From Alligator mississippiensis (Eukaryota; Chordata; Crocodylia; Alligatoridae), in the NCBI RefSeq assembly GCF_030867095.1, contig NC_081831.1:22420001-22484000 (forward strand): a stretch of 64,000 nt of DNA, read 5' to 3'. Each line of letters starts with the position of its first letter. The stretch's first letter is position 1. The notes under the pieces are model-generated. The model did not search any database. It was not told the DNA's origin and saw only the letters and a list, made by a program, of their open reading frames with translations. The position numbers were made by a program, and so were the translations under genes. Below are positions 48,494-58,590 of this stretch, one piece after another.

Positions 48494-48515
48494 ATTAAAA
48501 TGAGCTGCTTGGAGC
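48494..48515 (+). terminator. CCDC159: CCDC159 poly(A) signal
   Basis: ATTAAA at 48494-48499, six bases after the TGA. No better signal was noted before PLPPR2. Confidence 0.6.
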
Positions 48516-48959
48516 CACTGGACTCTTGGGTTCCTTGGGAGAGGGGGCCGGGGCAGAACGGGTCCCTAAGGGAGAGGGGGAGGCTGTGTAACACCCCTCC
48601 CCCACAGACCCTGGTGCCTCTTCACCGTCCCCTGCCTCAGTTTCCCCGTAACACAGACACCCACCAGGCCCCGCGGGAGGATGGGGAAGCTGGACCGGAG
48701 GGAATGGGGAAACCCACAGCGGTGGAGCTGCTCCCTCAGACCCCCCAATCCCGGGCTCTTGGGAAGGGGGCGGGCTTTCGCAGGGAAGAATCTCTGAAGG
48801 GGGGAAATATCCTTTGGCGGTGGGAGGTAGAGGCTGGGAGCCCGGAAGCCTGGTTTCCATCCCAAGCTCTGCCTCGCTAAGAAAGCCCCCCGCCCCAAAG
48901 GAAGGGCATGGATGTCGTGGGGGAGGACGGTCGCAGCTTCGGGCCGGGTCCCGTCCCTC

Positions 48960-49360
48960 CCCGCATCAAGGGCAGCTGGGGTGGGGCGGTATTATCCTAA
49001 TGAGGGCGCCTGATGCGCGCGCCCACCCCTCATCGCCGCCCCTCTCGGCGCCTGCGCGCTGAGTCCGCGGGGCCGGATCGGGCCGGGATCGGGGCCGCCG
49101 CCTGCCAGGGAGCGATGGCAGCGGCCTGAGCGCAGAGGCGGAGCGGAGCGGCCGCGGGTGGGTGCGGGGGCCGGATGGACAAACCGGCTCCACTGCAGCC
49201 TTTTCCTCTGCCGGGCCGGGGGGGCAGGGTCCCAGTTACCCAGACTGGAGGGACGGGAGGGGCGGTTTGTCCCCCAGGAAGGGGCGCTATGGGGCGGGGG
49301 TGGGAGAGGTCGGGGGAGCACTGACCTCCCCCGCCCCGCAGCCCCCCCAGCGCCTCAGCC
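48960..49360 (+). promoter_or_regulatory. PLPPR2: PLPPR2 CpG-island promoter with likely non-coding exon
   Basis: Dense CpG at 49010-49170. A probable non-coding exon ends at about 49157 (GGCCGCGG|GTGGGTGCGG), and an acceptor CCCCGCAG ends at 49341, 20 bases before the ATG. The 48500-48960 stretch is intergenic and shows only a MIR-core word (CCTCAGTTTCCCCG at 48636). Confidence 0.5.
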
Positions 49361-52227
49361 ATGGCCGGGGCGAAGCCGGAGCCGAAGCGAAGCGTCTCCA
49401 TCATCCCCTGCTTCGTGTTCGTGGAGGTAAAGCAAAGGGGGTCCGACTCCTGGGTTCCCCGGGCCAGGCTGGGGTGGGGCTGTGTAGGGCGGGAGGTGGA
49501 GTCGCATCAGGGGCGAGGCCGTGCTGCCCGAGGGGCGGGGGCTCGGCAGCGTTGCCAATGGGGTGGGACTTGTTTCACGAGGGGCGGGGCTGTAGGAGGG
49601 GGCGGGGCGTGCTGCTCGGGGGCGGGGCCGTGTTGCACAAGGGGGAGTCACGAGGGACAGGGGCTATTGCACAAGGGGGCGGGGCATCAAGAGGGGGCTA
49701 AGCTGCCCTTCCTCCCGTGTGCCCTTCTTCCCCCCCCAAGCTGGGCATCCTTGCAGGCACCGTGCTGTTGGCCTACCAGCTGGAGTTCACCGATGCCTTC
49801 CCAGTGCATGAGCGCGGCTTCTTCTGCCACGATGGCGCGGTCGCCAAACCCTACCCAGGCCCGGAGGCTGCCAGCCGCGCTCCCCCCCGCCTGGTGCATG
49901 CCCTTGTGGGTGCTGTGCCCACCTTGGCTGTGAGTGTGTGTGCAGGGCCAATGGCTACAGGTCTGGAGTTAGGGGCACCAGCAGGGCCAGGGGCCCCAGG
50001 TCAGGAGTGAGGGGCACCAGCAGTGTTGGGGGCTGCAGATTGGGAGTGAAAGGCACCGAGGTGGGTATTGGGGTTTGTCCCAGCCTGGAGGAGAGGGCCA
50101 GAGGCAGGGGGCTGGCAACTGGGTCTGGGGATCTGAGTACAGCAGGATCATGGCCCCAGGCACTAACCCCCCTTGTCCCCATCCCCCAGATCCTGGTTGG
50201 GGAAGTTGCTGCCTTTGTGCGCCAGCCCCGGTGGCGCCGGGATGAGGAGGAGACAATCATGTCAGGGGCCTGCTGCGCCTTCACCCCCCTGCTGCGCCGC
50301 CTTGTGCGCTTTCTTGGTGAGGCCCACAGCCCCTGCCCCCCAGCCTTGCTGGTGCTCCTCACTTATTCCCTGTGATCCTCAGCCTTGCTCCTGCCCCTCA
50401 GTCCTGATCCACAGTTCAACATCCCCCACCCAGGCCCAACTGATTCCTCTTCCTCCTGCCCCACAGCCCCATCCTCCCTAAGCCCTGCTGTTGCTCCTTG
50501 CTTCTGCCCCACAGCTTTGCTGACTGCCTCCCCCTGCAGGTGTCTTCTCCTTCGGGCTCTTTGCCACAACCATCTTCGCAGGCGCTGGGCAGGTGGTGTC
50601 GGGGACACAGGCCCCACATTTCCTGGCCGTTTGTCGCCCCAACCTCACAGCACTCGGCTGCCACCTGCCTGGGCCACGCTACGTGGCTGCTGCCTGCTCT
50701 GGGGATCCCGTGCTTGTGAGGGCTGCGCGCCGTGCCTTCCCCTGCCGTGACGCTGCCCTGGGCGCCTATGCCAGCGTCTATGCAGCTGTGGGTGCCTGGG
50801 GAGGGAGAAGGCGTGGCTTAGGAAATGGAGGAGTTGGGCTGAGGAGAGGGTGCAGCTTGATGGCAGTCATAGCCTGGGAATGGAGATGGCAGGAGGGGTC
50901 TTGGGGGGTGGGCCTTGGGTGATGAGAGGGTGTGGCTTGGTGTCAGGGGCAGAGCTTAATGCAGGGGGTGAGGCTTGGGAGGTGAGGGGGTGGGGCTTTA
51001 CAGTTGACAGGATACAGCCTACTGTAAGGGCAAGGCTTGGGGTGCTTATGGGAGAGAATTGGGGTGGGGGCGGAGTCCTGGATGGGGGCAGTAGGAGGGG
51101 CTGATGCCTGCCCCCCGCCCCCCCCACCTTCAGATGTATGTGACCCTGGTGGGCCCACGGGGCTCCCGGCTGGCACGGCCTGCGCTGTGCCTGGCACTTC
51201 TGGCTCCTGCCTTCCTGCTGGGCGTTGTACGTGTGGCAGAGCACCGCAACCACTGGGCCGACATCCTGGCTGGCTTCCTCACTGGCACCGCTGTTGCTGC
51301 CTTCCTGGTGAGTGGAGGCTTGGCTGAGGGCTCTGTGCCAGAGGGGCCTGGCTGGTGGGGGCTGATAAGGGGGCATTCTGTGCTGGAGGGCTGATACGGG
51401 GCCTCTCTCACTCCCCCCACCAGGTGACGTGTGTGGTGAACAATTTTGGCAGCCGGCTGGCAGGGCGCCAAGGCCGAGAATTGGGGCCAGTGGGGGGTGA
51501 GGCTCCAGCCATGGTCTCACCGTGCCCCCACAGCCCCATGGAGAAGCTCAGTGTGGCCCAGGTATGGATGGACCCCTGTTAAGTTCCCTTCCCCCACAAC
51601 AGGAGCCTCGAGGGAGCAGCACATCTACCACCCCTCCTACCCACTCTGTGCCATGAGGCTGCAGCTGCTCTGTGGGACCAGCAGGGGCCTCCACTGGGGG
51701 GTCAAGGGGGCTCTATTACCTATGCTGCCTGGCCCCTGCCTCCCCCAAGCAGCTGGGATCTGGGGGGCAGGCCTGAGGTTGGGGGGGTCCTCCCTACCCC
51801 CCTAACTGTTGTGCATGTGCTCTGTCTCTCTCTCTCCTCCCTGGTGGGTGGCAGGGAGTCCGGCCTCCACTGGATGAGCCAGACTTCTCCACCCTCTTGA
51901 CCCGGGGGCTGGAGCGGCAGCTGCGCATAGTCCCCCCCGGAGGGGCCTACCCGTAAGTATCTGTGCCCCTTTAGCTATGCCCTCTGCCAGGGAGGCCACA
52001 CCCCCAGGGGGAAAGGAGAGGGAAGGAGGGGGCTGCCTTGAGGGTCCCCTAGGGGATGACCCCTGCTGCCTGGGGGGCGAGGGGGCCTCTGGCTCCCCTA
52101 CTAACCCCTTCTCCCTTGCAGAATCCCGGAGCTGGGGCCATCTCTGTCCCCTGAGGCCCGGCTGAGCCTGCTGCTGACACCCCCCGACGTGCTCCTGGCT
52201 GCCCGCTCCGTCACCAGCCAAGTCTGA
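49361..52227 (+). CDS. PLPPR2: Phospholipid phosphatase-related protein 2 (PRG-4)
   Basis: Neuronal six-span membrane protein of the lipid-phosphatase-related family, thought to lack phosphatase activity. Eight exons: 49361-49426, 49741-49929, 50190-50316, 50540-50787, 51134-51307, 51424-51561, 51855-51952, 52122-52227; 381 residues. The start KRSVSIIPCFVFVE and the segments YQLEFTDAFPVH, KPYPGPEAASR, SGACCAFTPLLRRLVRFLG, RRAFPCRDAALGAYASVY and VVRVAEHRNHWADILAGFLT follow human PLPPR2 closely. VAEHRNHWAD sits where active PAP2 enzymes have SRX5HX3D, and PSGH is not seen, as in the whole subfamily. The cytoplasmic tail PMEKLSVAQ is conserved, but the last two exons read differently from human. 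AATAAA is at 52686-52691. Confidence 0.95.
49500..49695 (+). repeat. GGGGCGGGGCYGTGTTGCAC repeat in PLPPR2 intron 1
   Basis: Six to seven units of about 28-30 bases with GGGGCGGGGC, TGTTGCAC and AAGGGGG words. Dense GC boxes could bind Sp1-type factors. Confidence 0.65.
50800..51090 (+). repeat. GTGGGGCTTGGGAGGTGAGG repeat in PLPPR2 intron 4
   Basis: About eight degenerate units of 30-35 bases (GGCGTGGCTTAGG, GGTGTGGCTTGGTG, GGTGAGGCTTGGGAGGTGAG, GGTGGGGCTTTACAG). Confidence 0.6.
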
Positions 52228-52710
52228 CCCCCTGGTAGCGGGGGTCTCGCTCGGGGTGGGTGGGCAGCAGGGGGTAAGAGGCTCCCAGCTCCCCTGGCAG
52301 GTCATGCATCCAGACACCCATGTAATAGGGGGTTGGTCTGGAATGAGGGGGGCAGCTCTGGGTCGGAGGGGACTGGTTACCCCCCCAGAAAGAGGGGGCT
52401 GGGAAACTTTGGGGGGGTGGGGGAGGGCATGGGCACCTGTGTGCCCTAGATGCCTGGGTTCCGTGTGTCAGTGTGGGCATCCCTGCTGGAGAGAGCAAGG
52501 ACTTGGGGGGTGGGGGGGACAGCATGGGTAGCAATCCCTAAGCCTGGACTCTTCCTCCAGAAGCTCAGGGTTGCTGGGAGGAAAGGACGGGGCTCTTCAA
52601 GGCCCCACACACTTGATTCCACCTGTTTGGGGGACTCGGTGGAAGTGGGGACTGGAGGTGCTCAGGCCTGTTCCTCAGCTGATGTAATAAAGCCCATGTT
52701 TGTAACCGTG
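52228..52710 (+). other. PLPPR2: PLPPR2 3' UTR
   Basis: Runs from the TGA at 52225-52227 to AATAAA at 52686-52691. It includes one MIR-head-like word (GATGCCTGGGTTCCGTG at 52449). Confidence 0.75.
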
Positions 52711-53390
52711 CTCATCTGCCTGCTGCCTACTTCCTTCGAGGGGCACCACAGACCCACCTCCAACCTGCAGCTCTGCTGGAACCACTAGCTCCTAGCCCCA
52801 TTGTTCCCCTTAGCTGCCTTCATACTTTTCTGCCACCCTTGAACCCCCAAGGCCTTTTCCATCCTCCTAATGCCCCTCACTCTGGCCCTGCAGCCCCCTG
52901 TCCCATTTGCTTCGCAAGTGTCCCTCACTCTGAACCTGCAGCCTTTCCAAGCCCTGGACTCCCGGTGCCTACCCCAGAAAGAAGGGGCTCCTGCTGCATC
53001 TCTGCCTACTGTTGCCAGATCTGGCCCAGTTCCTCCAGGGGGGCAAAACCATTTCCCAGACCCCCACCACAGCCCTGTGGCAGGAGGTTGCTATTCCTGC
53101 CACTGGGGCTTCTACCACAGGCTACCGGGGCTGTGGGGGGTGTTCTAATCCTCGCATCCATGGGCACAGGGCAGGGGGTGCTTTCTGGGGCATTTCCCCC
53201 CCCCCCCTTCCTTCCATTGCGGGAGAGTACCGCTGGGAGCCTGGACGCACGCTTAGGTTCTCCCCCTCCCCTCCAGCTCCGGGAAGGGCTCAGCTTTGCT
53301 GGGGTGGGGAGCGAAAATCTCAGCGACCGCCGGGCTGTGCTGGACTGGGAAACTGAGGCACGATATGAGGAAGGGTAGGTTTAGCCGGGA
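52711..53390. other. Intergenic sequence downstream of PLPPR2
   Basis: No exon-like sequence was seen. It holds inverse copies of the CCCTCACTCTGAACCTGCAG element (52870-52945) and a MIR-core word GGGAAACTGAGGCACGA at 53347. Confidence 0.5.
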
Positions 53391-53846
53391 CCTGAGCGCC
53401 GCGAAAAGGATCCACCCACTGCAGCTTGCTGTTTCCCGCCGCGTGCGCGTGGGCCCCGCGTGGGCAGCGGCCGGGGCGGGGGTGCGCACGCGCGTGTGCA
53501 ACACGTGCCCCCCCGCGCCTCGGCCCCGTGACTGACCGACTCCGCCCCCTCCCCCCCCGCCCAGACCGGGCGGTGCCTCCCTGCCCAGACCGGGGCGGCC
53601 GGGAGTCGGCAAGGGGGAGCCCGCTCCCCGCCCCCGTGGCGGGTGCAAGGTGCAGGGCGTGGCCGGCGGCGCCGCAGCCCCGGCTCCTCCCCCGCTCGCA
53701 CCGGGCTCCGGCCGCCGCGGCCCCCCCCGTCCGGCGCAGCCCCCCCGGGACTGCGGTGCCGCTGGGGGGGGACGGGAGGACCGCGCCCGGGGCCGCCGGG
53801 GTGGGGACGCGCGGACTGAGCCCCGGAAGCGGCGGCACAAAGGGAG
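53391..53846 (+). promoter_or_regulatory. CpG island and possible first exon of a miR-137b host transcript
   Basis: Very CpG-dense sequence ends in a strong donor, GGCGGCACAAAGGGAG|GTGAGTCC (53846/53847). The next matching acceptor is TTTGTCCCCGCAG at 55047-55059, after which the miR-137-like hairpin starts within 50 bases. A spliced non-coding host RNA is inferred; long open frames on both strands here are GC artefacts. Confidence 0.4.
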
Positions 53847-54234
53847 GTGAGTCCGGCCCGGCCCCGCGCGACGGCTCCATCCTCTCCCGGCCCTCAGCCC
53901 CCTTCTCCTCCCCAGCTCTGTCCCTCCGCCCCTCCCGGTGCGCCCCCCGCCAGCGCCCTGTGTCACCTGCTCGCACCCCTTTCTCGCTCCCTTCAGCTCC
54001 CCCGCACTAAGGACGGGGCGGCCCCGACTGCCCCCCCCCCCCCATCCCCTCTCTCGGGCGCGGCGCTCTGGGTCGATCCAGGCTGGGAGGGGTCGGGTCC
54101 CAGCCCCCCTGTTCCGCCGCACCCAGGCCGAAGGGCTCGGCGGGGTAGGGCACTCTGGCCCCTGCAGGGCGCTCTCCCCTCCCCTGCACCACGGTCCTCT
54201 GCCCCGAGGCCCCCGAGGTTGCCAATTTGTGCTT

Positions 54235-54540
54235 TGCTGTGTGCGCGTGTGTGTGCAGGGCAGCACGTGTGCGTGCGTCTGTGTGCTTGTGCCAGGGTAT
54301 GCGCGTAGGGTAGCCTGTGTGTGTACATATGTGTGTGCCAGTGTGTGCGTGTGCAGGCCATGTGTAGACGAGCGTAGGCCACCGTGTACATGCGTGTGCA
54401 AGTGTGTGTGGAGGCGAGTGTTCGTGCGGGGGGATGCATGTGTGCAGGGAACACACAAGCGTGTGAAAGCGTGTATATGGCTGCACGCGTGTGTGCCGGC
54501 GGACATGTGTGTACTCGTGCGTGTGCGTGAGTGGGAATTT
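54235..54540 (+). repeat. (TG)n-type compound tract
   Basis: Interrupted GTGTGTGCGTGT words for about 300 bases, ending near 54535. Confidence 0.85.
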
Positions 54541-54699
54541 GGCCGGGGCCGGGCGGCTCGGTGGAGCTGTCCGCGGTGCTGAGGGAAGCGGCGGAAGAGG
54601 AGGAGGACACGGGCTGCCGAGGCGGGGGGTGGGCTGGGCAGGGCCCCGATCCCGGCCGCGGGTGTGGGCCCCGCCCCGCTGCTGCCAAGCCGGGGGCGC

Positions 54700-54915
54700 G
54701 GGTGGGTCTGGGAGCCCGGACCACTGGGTTCCCTCCCCGCTGCGGGAGGGCGATGGGGTCAAGCGTTTGCCCCAGGACAGGAGCCAGACTCAGGACTCCT
54801 GGGTTCTCTTCCTAGCCCTGGGAGGGAAGGGGTTTCGGGTGGAGAGTGGAGGGGTGATGTTTGATGCTGGGCCCAAGGCTGGGAGTCCGGACTCCTGGGT
54901 TCTGCGCCAGAGTCT
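54700..54915 (+). repeat. MIR-head-like units upstream of the miRNA
   Basis: Three units: GAGCCCGGACCACTGGGTTC, CAGACTCAGGACTCCTGGGT and GAGTCCGGACTCCTGGGTTC. Confidence 0.55.
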
Positions 54916-55099
54916 GAGTGGGGAGGGGATCTCGGGGCTTCGTGTCGAGGGGGGGGGGCGGGTTCTCTCGCGGCTTGGGAGGGCCCGATCCTGCTTGGCT
55001 GGGGGAGGGAGGGAGGGGGAGGTCTGTCTGTCTCCGACCGGGTGCATTTGTCCCCGCAGGCCGGCGAGCCCGGAGCCAGGAGGCGGAGGAGGCTCGCGG

Positions 55100-55195
55100 A
55101 GCCCAGCTCCCTTCGATGACGGGTATTCTTGGGTAGATAATACGGCTGGCGTTGTTATTGCTTGAGAATACGCGTAGTCGAGGGGAGAGACACTC
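55100..55195 (+). ncRNA. MIR137B: miR-137 family precursor (miR-137b-like)
   Basis: The stretch 55107-55187 folds by eye into the miR-137 hairpin: CTCCC (55107-55111) pairs with GGGAG (55183-55187), then TTCGA with TCGA(G), and GGGTATTCTTGGGTAGATAA lies opposite the mature arm. The 3' arm at 55155-55177 reads TTATTGCTTGAGAATACGCG and then TAG; vertebrate miR-137 is the same except A for G at position 10, so the seed TATTGCT is unchanged. The 5' arm and loop resemble mir-137 (ACGGGTATTCTTGGGT, GATAATACGG). The G variant agrees with the miR-137b paralogue that I recall from lizard and other non-mammals. Human MIR137 is at 1p21 inside MIR137HG, so this is a second locus. Confidence 0.9.
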
Positions 55196-56260
55196 GCCTC
55201 CCACCCGCCGCGGCCCGGGGGGGCGGGGGGGCCGGCGCCAGGCTCCCCTCCCCGCTCGGCCCTGCCCCCCCCAGCACCCGGCCACAGGGCGCCAGGCACC
55301 GACGACAAGGGGGCGCTCCTACATGGCTGGGGGCAGGGGGCACCCCGGGGAGGGGGAGCGCGGGGGACTTTCGGGCAGTACCGGGGGGGGGGATCCTGGC
55401 GCCCTCTAGGGGGCCGCAAAAGGGGGGGGCTTGGAGACGAAGGATCCCCAGAGGTCAGGGCGGAGCCCCCCCCCCCCAATCCCAGCAGGACGCCAGAGCC
55501 TCGGGTGGTCCTGGGGGTGGCTCTGGGCGTCGCCTGCCTCCATGCGAGCCGGTGGGGGCAGCCCCGGAAAGTTAATAGAGCCGGCGGGGGGGTCATGCCC
55601 CCCTAATAGGTCCACACCGCGCCCCCCTCCCCCCCCAAGCACTGGGCCTGTGCACGAGGGCCACCCTGGGCAGGATTCAGGGAAGGGGAGCCAGCGGTGC
55701 TTGGCTTCCATCCCCGCCCCCCGTTCCCCCGAAAGCTCTGGGGGTTGCCGGGCAACCGGATCAGCAGTCGCTAGGCAACACGGTTGCTAAGGAGCGCGGG
55801 TGATTGACAGCCTGGAAAAAATGGTACTGGGCATGATGAGCAGCCGGAGGCAGCCCGCCGCCCCCCGGCCCTGGATGCGGGGGTAGGCGCTGCGGCCACA
55901 CCCTGGCCAGGATCCACGAGCCCCAGCGTGTGCCTATACACACGGGGCTAGGGCTGCGGGTCGGGAATGAGGGACACTGGCAGGGCTGCGGAGGAGGGCT
56001 GCAGGTCAGGAGTGATGGGGGGGGTGGGGGGGCAGGGGGCTTCGGGTAGGGAGTGAGGGATACCGGCAGGGCTGGGCGGGGCCGGGGTAAGGAGAGGAGC
56101 CTCCCGGACTCCTGGATTCCCTCCCCTGATCTGGGCCGGGTAAGGGGCTCGAAGACGGGGCGGACGGGCCTGCCTCCTTCAGGGACACCTAGGTTCCTCC
56201 CATGCGTGCACCCGTCCCGCTTTGCGGCACCGCGGGACTAAAAAGGGAAGGGACTGGGCG
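55196..56260. other. Region between the miRNA and the SWSAP1 promoter
   Basis: GC-rich with poly-G runs, and copies of the GAGGGACACTGGCAGGGCTG element at 55965-56085. GGTTGCCGGGCAACCGG (55743) and TAGGCAACACGGTTGCTAAG (55772) are palindromic X-box-like words of RFX sites. No coding exon recognised. Confidence 0.45.
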
Positions 56261-56575
56261 TAGCCCTCCGCCCCTTCTGATTGGTTGAGAGGTCGAGAGT
56301 GGGCGGGACCAAGAAAAGGGCGGGAACCCTCTACCAACGGTATCGGATTGGATGAGCGCGGGCCAATCGTAGGCGAAGTGCGATGTTTTACTGGCGCAGG
56401 GTTAGAGTGACTGTGTACTCGGATTGGCTGCAAGCCCAGTCAGCAAGCCGTTGCTCCACGCAGATTGGCCAGGGAGGGGTGAGCGTGGGGTCCCTGGGGG
56501 GTGAGCGTGGTCAGCGGGCTCTGATAGGCCGCTTTGCCAGGGGGGGCGGGTCCTTTTCCCGTATTGGCTGAACGG
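56261..56575 (+). promoter_or_regulatory. SWSAP1: SWSAP1 promoter with CCAAT-box array
   Basis: Inverted CCAAT boxes (ATTGG) lie at about 56279, 56347, 56423, 56464 and 56563, and a direct CCAAT at 56365, within 300 bases upstream of the ATG. Two more ATTG-type words follow in intron 1 (56894 and 56952). No TATA box. Confidence 0.55.
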
Positions 56576-57727
56576 ATGGCGGCGGCGCTAAAGCGGGCGA
56601 TGGGCGAAGCTGGGGCCACGCCCGCTGCCCCGGCCCCGGTCCCGGCGCTGGTCTTGGGCCCGCCCCGCTCGGGCCGCTCGGCGCTGCTAATGCGGGCGGC
56701 GCTGGCCTCGGCCGGGCCCAGGACCCGCGTACTCTTCCTGGCGCCCTGCGCGCTACAGCAACTGCCCGGAGTCCCGGCCGGAGCAGGCGCTGCGCATGCG
56801 CTACAGGTGCCGGGGCGGGGCCTGACGAGAGCGCGTAGCGGCTGGCGGGAGGACCCAAGCGGGGGCAGAACATTGGCGGGAGAGCATGTCGTGATTGACT
56901 GGAGCACCCAAAGGGGGCGGGATAAGGCGTTGGCGGGGGAAGGTGTCGTGATTGGCGGGAGGATGGAAAAGCAGCAGAGTAAGCTCTGACTGGAGGGGAC
57001 TTGTAAGGGCGGGACTAGTATAGCAAGGATGGGCAGGAGGCTCGAGCGAGGTTAGGGACAGAGCTTAGCAGGAGGGAGGAAGCAAGGGGGCGGGGGTTGG
57101 AAGTGGGCGGGCTTTAATGAAGGAAGGGAAGGAAGGGGCTTAGAAGAGGTGGATTTGGGGTGGATGGGTCTGGTCCACCCGCGGCTCACACCACCTCCCC
57201 CGCAGCACGTGCAGTTCCTGTACCCGCCGTCGCTGCGGGCGCTGCTGCCCCTGCTGGCCGCCCTGCCCGGGGCGTTGCCCCGCAGCCCTGCCCTGCTGCT
57301 GCTGGACGGTTTGGAGCACTACGTGGCTGCCTGCCCCTGCCCGCGGGGGGCTGCCCGCCTCGCCGCCCTGCTGGTGGACACCGCTGTGGCCTGTGCCACC
57401 TGCCCGCACACCCCGGGTCTCGGCTGCCAGCTCATCGCCTCCGTCTGCAGTTCCAGGACCCCCGATGCTGCCCAGCGCCTGGCCGCCCTCGTCCGTTACT
57501 TCCCGGCCCGCTGTCAGCTCAGCCCTGCTCCAGGGGAGGAGGGTCCTGGGCAGGCATGGACGGCCCACTTGTGCCAGGCGGGGGCCCCCAGCCACACCTG
57601 GACGATCCTCTTCAGCCCCCATGGGGAGCTGAGCATGGCCCCAGCACCTGGAGAGGAGGCCCTGGGGCTGGGGGGCAGCTGGGGGGAGGGAAGGGAGCAC
57701 AATCGGGAGCCAGCAGGGGAGGATTGA
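56576..57727 (+). CDS. SWSAP1: SWIM-domain-containing SRS2-interacting protein 1-associated protein (SWS1AP1)
   Basis: Partner of ZSWIM7 in the Shu-like complex that promotes RAD51 assembly in homologous recombination. Two exons: 56576-56806 and 57206-57727; 250 residues, against 229 in human. Exon 1 has the P-loop region LVLGPPRSGRSALLMRAALA. Exon 2 opens HVQFLYPPSLRALLPLLAAL and has the Walker B strand PALLLLDGLEHYVAA, the RYFPARCQL segment and a hydrophobic-rich C-terminal fold (TWTILFSPHGELSMAPAP), all in the human order. The usual P-loop lysine is arginine here. Exon 2's acceptor CCGCAG and exon 1's donor GTGCCG are normal. Neighbours PLPPR2 and EPOR are as in human. No clear AATAAA was found downstream. 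Confidence 0.9.
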
Positions 57728-58590
57728 GGTTCAACCCCTGTCTCCCAGATCCTGCCCCTGAGCTGGCTGGTTCTGTGGAGCTGGGGTTGGGGGGGTTGCA
57801 GCTGGAGCTGGATGTTAGGGTTATAGCACCCATGTGTGCCCAGCTCTGGGGACACCAGAGCTGCTCCCAGACCAGCTGGGAGTGGAGGTGGGGGGCTTTT
57901 GGGCTGGAAGATGTATGCAGAGCCCCATCTCTTCCCTGAGCTGAAGGAACCAAGGCATTCGAGTTCCCAGCCCCCAGGCTCTCCCCACTCTTACCCGTCC
58001 ACACCACAGGCATCCAGTGTGGTTGTCAGAGTGCCATGGCTCTAACCTGGCTGGGGCTGACCCTGGGCTGTGGGGATGGGGAAAAGAGGGCAGCTGCAGG
58101 TTCCCCCCCCTCCCCCCCAGCAGCCTGATGGGCCCCTGAGAGAGAGGAAGGGCTGGGCCTGAGGGCCCTGATCCCTGCAGTGTCCCTGCCTAGGCTGGGG
58201 CTGGGCCTCCCCAGATGGGGCCTGGTGATAAGGCCCCAGCGATCTGCGCCCTGCAGATAAGTGCTATCAGCAGGGAGAGGCCTCCTGGGTCGAACGGTTC
58301 TGAGGATGGAGGAGGGGCCCACAGTCATGCCAGTGGCCACCACCCTCCCAGAGCTGGAGGAAACCCAGGCATCCAGGCTCCCATCCCCTGCTTAGCCCAA
58401 CAGCCCCCTGCATCCTCTCCCAGAGCTGTAGGGAACCCAGGAATCCCAGTTCAAAGCTGCTGCTTAACCCCCCAGCCCTCACTCCCCTCCCAGAGCTGGA
58501 GAGAATCCAGGCTCCCAGACCTGTTCCCCCCCAAGCCATCTCAATACAGAAAACCTCCATTTCCAGAGTTGCCAAGGTTTTTTTTTCCAT
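57728..58590. other. SWSAP1 3' UTR / gap before the EPOR 3' end
   Basis: The SWSAP1 3' UTR must start here, but I see no canonical signal on the plus strand. It includes inverse MIR-head-like units at 58335-58530 (GGAAACCCAGGCATCCAGG, GGGAACCCAGGAATCCCAG). Confidence 0.45.

Noticed and set aside
53253-54506. 417-codon minus-strand open frame in the PLPPR2-SWSAP1 gap
   Set aside because: It covers a CpG island and a TG tract; composition is Arg/Pro/Gly/Ala then His/Thr repeats, with no domain or splice support.
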